From: Natrinema sp. SYSU A 869
Lineage (GTDB): Archaea > Halobacteriota > Halobacteria > Halobacteriales > Natrialbaceae
DNA length: 64,000 nt
Assembly (NCBI RefSeq): GCF_019879105.1
Contig: NZ_CP082248.1
Span: 620,001 to 684,000 of the forward strand
Direction: 5' to 3'
Within the stretch, counting starts at the first letter, position 1, and the number at the start of each line of letters is the position of its first letter. Made by a program: the position numbers and the translations under genes. A model generated the notes under the pieces. That model did not search any database and was not told where the DNA came from. It worked only from the letters and a program-made list of their open reading frames with translations. This document shows positions 61,620 through 64,000 of the stretch, one piece after another.

Positions 61620-63861
61620 GCGAGCGCTGCTCCTCGCGGTCGTCCTCGCCGTCGGTCTAACGGTGGCTGTCGTGCCGGGGGCGGTCGCACAGAGTGGCGT
61701 CACGGTCGACGCCAGTGGCGGGACGGTCAATCTGGGTACCGAGACGGAGACGCGTTCGGTCGAGATCACTAACGACAGAAACGAGTCCGTCTCCGTCGAC
61801 GTTTCGTCGCTGTCTGGAATCAGCGTCGATCCGGATCAACGGACCGTTCCCGCCGGAACGACGGAAACGATCACCCTCGAAATCGACGGAGACGACGACG
61901 CAGGCGGTGGGACAGTCACCGTGAGCGCCGGTGGGAGCGAGGACAGCTTCAGAGTCGAACGCCTCGCGATCGCCGGCTTCGAGGACGAACCGCTTGACGT
62001 CGGCGACGTGCTCGTCGGCGAGAGCGCATCCGGAGACGCGAGCATCGAGGAACTCACCGGCGAGGAAACCCTCAGTAGGGTCGATGCAACCGTCGTCAGT
62101 ACCGATCCGGACGCGGATCTCGGAGTCAGCGCGAGCGGTACGGCGATGAACTGGAACGTCTACGTCGACAGCGGCGTCGAGCAGCATGAGACGCTCTCGT
62201 GGGAGGTCGAACTCGTCCCGAACGGGAACGACGAGGCGGCTCGAACCGTCGAGGTCGAGAGCCGTGTCATCCACCCCGCCGAGTTCGGTGCGGTCTCCCT
62301 CGAGGACGACCTGACGTTCGACGAGCCGCGGAGCTCGACGTCGACGATCACGAAGACGGTCGACCTCGAGGTCGAGAACGCCGGCGACCTCAAACTCGAA
62401 GTCGATCGAGTGACGGCGTCCGCCTCGACCCGTGGACTCGACGTGTCGGTCGCGGACCAACTCGATACGATTGACGGCCAGTCGACCGAGACGATCGAAT
62501 TGGCGGTAACGGCGAACACCGGACTCAGCGAAGGGGAGTACGACGTCTCGGGGTCCATCAGCGCTGCGGACTACAGTATCAGTGACGCGAGCTACGACGG
62601 GACCGTCGAAATCGAACACGGCACGCGACTAGATATCTCCAGTCGGATCGACATCGGTGATGTGCCGATCGGCGAGCCCGAACGACGGTCGACGACCGTC
62701 GGCGAGGCGCTTGGCTACAACGACGTCAATTCCCTCGAGATAACGCGCGAAGAGGGACCGGAGAGCTGGCTGACGATCGAAGAGGCTCCGTCGGAACTCG
62801 CAGCTGGCAGCTCGCAGGCAGTCGTCTTCCAGACGGCCTTCGACACCGACGCGGAGCTGGGAACCAGCTACGAGTGGACGTACACCGTCACCGGTGACGG
62901 CGTCGAGGAACAGACCGTGACCGTCGTCGCGTCACCGGTGCCGCTCGATCTCGATCCGATTCGACGGGACGTCTCCGCGTACGACGGAACGGTCGCCGAC
63001 CAAACCGTCGCGATGATCGACACGATGGACGAACGGATGCGAAGCAATGACGTTTCCAGCGAGGACGTCACGGTCATCCTGTCCTACGGCAGCGCCTCGT
63101 CGCTATATCTCGAGTCGATGACGGCCGCACGCGAGCACCAATCGGCCGGCGAGTACGAGGCGGCCCAGACGGAAATCGTTCAGGCCGCGGCCGCCTACAA
63201 CACGATGACTCTCTACGGGGACGAACTCGAGGGCGAGGCCTTCCGGGACGACAGTTCGGAAGTAACGTCCGCTGCCGAGAGCGACCTGGCAGCCGTGATC
63301 AGCGACCAGCAAGCGCACTACGAGGAGCGCCTCGAGTCCGGTTCTATCTCGCTCGTGGCGGAAGCGACGGTTCAGCGACAGCTCGCTCGGATCGTCTCGC
63401 TTCAGGGCGACGACGAGCGGGCGGCAGCGCTCGAGTCGAACGCGAGCTCGGCGTTCGAGAACTACGCCGAGGCCGTCTCGGACGGGGAACGGGCCCGCCA
63501 GCGCGCTGAGGAGACGTGGACGGCGATGGAGTCCGAGCAGTTCGTCACGGTCGCCGGCCAGCCGCTACTCCTGAACCCGGCGGAGTACGACACGTACACC
63601 GAACGCGTCGATTTCATGAACGCCGCCTACGAGAACGCGACCGCGACGTTCGAGGAGGCCGGTGAAACGGGCCGCGCCGAAGCGGTCGCGACGAAGCACG
63701 AGGAACGGACGAGCGCGCTCCAGGTGACGCAGTGGTCGCTGTTCGGCGCGATCGCCGTGTACGCGATGCTCGTCATCGGTATCGTCCTCCGGACCGCACG
63801 CGGGATGTACTGGTATCTCCGGGACGCGCGTGAGTCGGTCAGCGGTGACTTCCTCGTGTGA
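61612..63861 (+). CDS. Secreted tandem-beta-domain protein with helical stalk and C-terminal anchor
   Basis: 749 residues from ATG 61612. Signal peptide (1-26, LLLAVVLAVGLTVAVVPGAVAQ), three to four Ig-like/ASPM-type domains (VNLGTETETRSVEITNDRNESVSVDVSSLSGISVDPDQRTVPAGTT pattern repeated near 335 and 390), a helical stalk (about 480-700), then a span (WSLFGAIAVYAMLVIGIVL) and a short cytoplasmic end. Last gene of the overlapping series; the surface-exposed end of the system. Confidence 0.8.
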   Translation: MSKRALLLAVVLAVGLTVAVVPGAVAQSGVTVDASGGTVNLGTETETRSVEITNDRNESVSVDVSSLSGISVDPDQRTVPAGTTETITLEIDGDDDAGGGTVTVSAGGSEDSFRVERLAIAGFEDEPLDVGDVLVGESASGDASIEELTGEETLSRVDATVVSTDPDADLGVSASGTAMNWNVYVDSGVEQHETLSWEVELVPNGNDEAARTVEVESRVIHPAEFGAVSLEDDLTFDEPRSSTSTITKTVDLEVENAGDLKLEVDRVTASASTRGLDVSVADQLDTIDGQSTETIELAVTANTGLSEGEYDVSGSISAADYSISDASYDGTVEIEHGTRLDISSRIDIGDVPIGEPERRSTTVGEALGYNDVNSLEITREEGPESWLTIEEAPSELAAGSSQAVVFQTAFDTDAELGTSYEWTYTVTGDGVEEQTVTVVASPVPLDLDPIRRDVSAYDGTVADQTVAMIDTMDERMRSNDVSSEDVTVILSYGSASSLYLESMTAAREHQSAGEYEAAQTEIVQAAAAYNTMTLYGDELEGEAFRDDSSEVTSAAESDLAAVISDQQAHYEERLESGSISLVAEATVQRQLARIVSLQGDDERAAALESNASSAFENYAEAVSDGERARQRAEETWTAMESEQFVTVAGQPLLLNPAEYDTYTERVDFMNAAYENATATFEEAGETGRAEAVATKHEERTSALQVTQWSLFGAIAVYAMLVIGIVLRTARGMYWYLRDARESVSGDFLV

Positions 63862-64000
63862 GTCGGTTCCAAGGGCGGTTCTCTCCCCACGAGACGGAAC
63901 AGGTAGATAGGGGTCAGAAAAAACTACTTTTCACTCGAGCCGGAACGGCGTCGACAGCGACGACAGCACGTTCGGATCAGTGGACGCGTCCTCGACTCGT
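63862..64000. other. Window end, no gene resolved
   Basis: After the last cluster gene no start is seen in the remaining 139 bases. A convergent gene may end near 63920-64000 on the minus strand, but it is cut by the window. Confidence 0.3.

Noticed and set aside
60654-62619. Two long minus-strand frames (60654-61769 and 61657-62619)
   Set aside because: Both mirror the secreted proteins at the end of the cluster and lack domain signals.
1-64000. CRISPR arrays or cas genes
   Set aside because: No regularly spaced direct repeats and no Cas-like protein were seen. The hairpins found are inside transposase genes and are not evenly repeated units.

Overview
The window is from an extremely halophilic archaeon (class Halobacteria; the gene content fits the Natrialba/Haloterrigena/Natrinema group, but genus is not provable here). 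Evidence: GC-rich third codon positions, acidic proteins, HalOD1 and bat-type HTH_10 regulators, two TFB genes, halocyanin, an elongator tRNA-Met with a short intron, and haloarchaeal insertion sequences (ISH3, ISH6 and IS5-type). The first 45 kb look like plasmid or integrated-element DNA in decay. The last 18 kb are a dense, mostly intact one-strand gene cluster.

Layout. 0.3-7 kb: remains of a haloarchaeal conjugation/secretion operon (small membrane protein, large secreted protein split by an IS, lipoprotein, polytopic protein, VirB3-like protein cut off by ISH3), with several frameshifts. 7-10 kb: ISH3, an Orc1/Cdc6 scrap, tRNA-Met and a MITE-like inverted repeat. 10-15 kb: VapC-type toxin with wHTH partner, a micro-operon of zinc-finger proteins, a small repressor with an operator array, an HNH nuclease, and a three-gene operon of unknown function. 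15-18 kb: two chromosomal-type genes, a BCCT transporter and nadE. 18-34 kb: three integrase remains, a second ISH3-like element, a second identical IS5-type copy, a TraG/VirD4-like coupling protein truncated at an ISH6 element, a halocyanin lipoprotein operon and small regulators. 34-45 kb: a HalOD1-ArdC-TFB block present twice (second copy broken by another IS5 element and frameshifts), with a metallo-beta-lactamase-fold protein, a bat-type regulator and a divergent NikR/NicO nickel pair between.

45.8-63.9 kb is the most striking part: three different, highly divergent tubulin/FtsZ-superfamily GTPases (47527, 51642 and 56433) lie in one cluster with a bacterial-PH-domain/zinc-ribbon protein and seven membrane-anchored or secreted proteins with long helical or beta-sandwich domains. 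From 51642 to 63861 the genes overlap or touch. I infer a GTP-dependent cytoskeletal system anchored to the membrane and linked to extracytoplasmic domains; its function is unknown. Related divergent FtsZ-like families with membrane-protein neighbours have been noticed by comparative genomics, but three paralogs with this partner set deserve direct study.

A second unexpected pattern: every transposase gene in the window (IS5-type, ISH3-type and ISH6-type) contains several long perfect inverted repeats inside its coding sequence, with stems of 8-15 bp and short loops. Three IS insertions can be undone on paper: removing the IS and one target-site duplication restores the host reading frame exactly.
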